Under the pieces are notes generated by a model, which ran no database searches, was not told where the DNA came from, and saw only the letters and a list, made by a program, of their open reading frames with translations. This document shows positions 6,631 through 7,331 of a stretch of DNA of 7,331 bases, one piece after another (position 1 is the first letter of the stretch; each line of letters opens with the position of its first letter). Source of the stretch: Phyllobacteriaceae bacterium (GTDB taxonomy: Bacteria > Pseudomonadota > Alphaproteobacteria > Rhizobiales > Ancalomicrobiaceae); NCBI GenBank assembly GCA_012517025.1, contig JAAYVT010000656.1:1-7331 (forward strand). Reading direction: 5' to 3'. The position numbers were made by a program, and so were the translations under genes.

Positions 6631-6654
6631 CCGACCTATGCCGAGGGATAGGGG
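6631..6654 (-). promoter_or_regulatory. Conserved 24-base element, copy 2, upstream of the glycosyltransferase operon
   Basis: Read on the - strand it starts CCCCTATCC and ends AGGTCGG, agreeing with copy 1 (246-269) at 19 of 24 positions. Here the dyad is perfect: CCTAT and ATAGG separated by 8 bases. It lies 128 bases before the ATG at 6502. Eleven bases further towards that gene comes GCGTCTCGTCTCTGCGA, resembling the GCGTC...CTGCGA block that follows copy 1 at a 12-base distance. It is also 169 bases upstream of the divergent lipoprotein gene, so it might serve both directions. Confidence 0.5.
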
Positions 6655-6663
6655 CGACCTCTG

Positions 6664-6677
6664 CCTCGGAACCGAGG
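6664..6677. repeat. Short perfect inverted repeat in the divergent control region
   Basis: CCTCGG and CCGAGG flank a 2-base AA centre, giving a 14-base near-palindrome, 9 bases to the right of the conserved element. It could be an operator half-site pair for the rightward gene. With 6-bp arms in GC-rich DNA it could also be chance. Confidence 0.3.
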
Positions 6678-6813
6678 AACGACGAACCGGAGAGGACGGG
6701 TTGCAATCCGAACCGTCCACCGGTCAGAGTGGATCCGACGCTCGTCGCGGCTGTTCGAGACCGCCGCGCGAAGTACGATCGCGAAACGATTCGGGTGTCG
6801 CGCTTCGGCGCGC

Positions 6814-6819
6814 GGGGAG
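6814..6819 (+). promoter_or_regulatory. Ribosome binding site of the export lipoprotein gene
   Basis: GGGGAG ends 4 bases before the ATG at 6824. The spacing is slightly tight but it is the only good Shine-Dalgarno upstream of the signal sequence. No other in-frame start precedes the hydrophobic stretch, so it supports this start. Confidence 0.55.
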
Positions 6820-6823
6820 ACGC

Positions 6824-7331
6824 ATGGCGACATCGACGGGACGTACGCTCCATCGATCCGGTCCGGTTTCGGGGTGTCTCGGCCGGATACGGAGCGGTCG
6901 TCGCAACAGTGCCGTGCTCGCCGTCCTGTGGCTCCTCTCCGGCTGCTCCGCGACCAAGGAGATCGCCAACGTCGAACCCGTGGCGAGCGGCGAGAGTTGG
7001 CAGGCGCAGTATCGACAGATGCCGGAGGGCGCCGCACCGCTCGAAGCCGGCGCTTCCGCCGCCGCCAACGCCGAGCGCTGCACCGGTCCGGCCGGCGCAG
7101 GGATCGAGCAGGCGGCGTTGCGCGCCGTCCCGCGCGACACCGAGGTGCTGTCGATCGGCGACCTCCTCGACGTGTCGCTGCCCGACGACGTCACCTTCTC
7201 CGGCAAGTACCGCGTGTCGCAGGACGGCACCCTGCGCATCGTCCATCTGCCGCCGGTCCGCGCCCTCGGCCGCACCGTCGATGCGGTCCAGGCGGAGCTG
7301 GCGCGCGTGCTGGTCGCCGCCGGAACCTATC
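6824..7331 (+). CDS. Outer-membrane polysaccharide export lipoprotein, Wza/GumB type (N-terminal part)
   Basis: The first 169 codons are present with no stop before the window edge. The N-terminus has a basic region (RIRSGRRNS, 21-29), a hydrophobic stretch (AVLAVLWLL, 30-38) and the lipobox LSGC (38-41), so Cys41 should be lipidated after signal peptidase II cleavage. After a low-complexity Ala/Gly linker (about 50-105) comes LSIGDLLDVSLPDD (109-122), SGKYRVSQDGTLRI (126-139) and LPPVRALGRTVDAVQAELA (142-160). This matches the opening of the polysaccharide export (Poly_export) domain, in which a Gly-Asp turn and a V-x-x-D-G strand are typical. Proteins of this family form the octameric exit channel for capsule or exopolysaccharide. 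It faces away from the glycosyltransferase operon and shares its control region. The signal peptide, about 40 residues, is longer than usual. SLBB domains and the C-terminus lie beyond the window. Confidence 0.87.
   Translation, partial: MATSTGRTLHRSGPVSGCLGRIRSGRRNSAVLAVLWLLSGCSATKEIANVEPVASGESWQAQYRQMPEGAAPLEAGASAAANAERCTGPAGAGIEQAALRAVPRDTEVLSIGDLLDVSLPDDVTFSGKYRVSQDGTLRIVHLPPVRALGRTVDAVQAELARVLVAAGTY

Larger units (their letters stand above)
6503..6823. promoter_or_regulatory. Divergent control region between the glycosyltransferase operon and the export lipoprotein gene
   Basis: These 321 bases lie between two starts facing away from each other and must hold promoters for both. Visible structure: copy 2 of the 24-base element (6631-6654), a 14-base inverted repeat CCTCGG-AA-CCGAGG (6664-6677), and TCCAC (6716-6720) with GTGGA (6729-6733) around an 8-base spacer. 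A weak sigma70-like candidate for the rightward gene is TTGCAA (6701-6706), 17 bases, then TCAGAG (6724-6729); its -10 is poor and I do not assert it. No convincing small gene is seen. The region is a little less GC-extreme than the genes around it. Confidence 0.7.

Noticed and set aside
6701..6729. TTGCAA and TCAGAG with 17-base spacing as a promoter for the lipoprotein gene
   Set aside because: The -35 is fair but the -10 is poor, and such matches arise easily. It is mentioned in the control-region entry but not called as a separate feature.
6503..7246. Upstream extension of the first GT2 open frame
   Set aside because: It would run through the divergent control region and antisense to the export lipoprotein. 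It has no domain, and the GT2 fold starts at residue 1 from the ATG at 6502.
1..7331. CRISPR arrays, insertion sequences, tRNA genes or attachment sites
   Set aside because: I looked for regularly spaced repeats, transposase-like frames with terminal inverted repeats, and tRNA-like cloverleaf ends, and saw none.

Overview
The window is about 70% GC by eye, with dense open reading frames on both strands and strong G/C third-position bias in the real genes. Together with the gene types this suggests an alphaproteobacterium, most likely of the Hyphomicrobiales (Rhizobiales) type. No rRNA, tRNA or species marker is present, so this placement is inference from base composition and gene content.

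The content is part of a surface or exopolysaccharide locus of the Wzx/Wzy-dependent kind. From left to right it holds: (1) the last 62 codons of a rightward gene, possibly the acyltransferase-like end of an FkbH-type protein, followed by a hairpin; (2) a 167-base gap with a conserved 24-base element, leading into a rightward pair that overlaps by 4 bases, a kinase-less Wzz/GumC-type polysaccharide co-polymerase (PCP) and a Wzy/O-antigen-ligase-type membrane polymerase; (3) a convergent gap with a perfect 16-bp stem hairpin that can serve both strands; (4) a leftward three-gene operon of glycosyltransferases, transcribed as GT2, GT2, GT4 with gaps of only 23-24 bases; (5) a 321-base divergent control region with a second copy of the 24-base element; (6) the start of a rightward outer-membrane polysaccharide export lipoprotein (Wza/GumB type) that runs off the right edge.

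Taken together, the three glycosyltransferases would add sugars to a lipid-linked repeat unit in the cytoplasm, the Wzy-type protein would polymerise flipped units in the periplasm, the PCP would set chain length and bridge to the outer membrane, and the Wza-type lipoprotein would form the exit channel. The flippase (Wzx), the initiating phosphoglycosyl transferase and any bacterial tyrosine kinase are not in the window.

The least expected observation is the 24-base element, found in the same orientation relative to both operons that begin inside the window (19 of 24 positions identical). It is a candidate shared operator or promoter for the locus. I do not see a wholly new type of system here; the genes are recognisable families in an unassigned arrangement.
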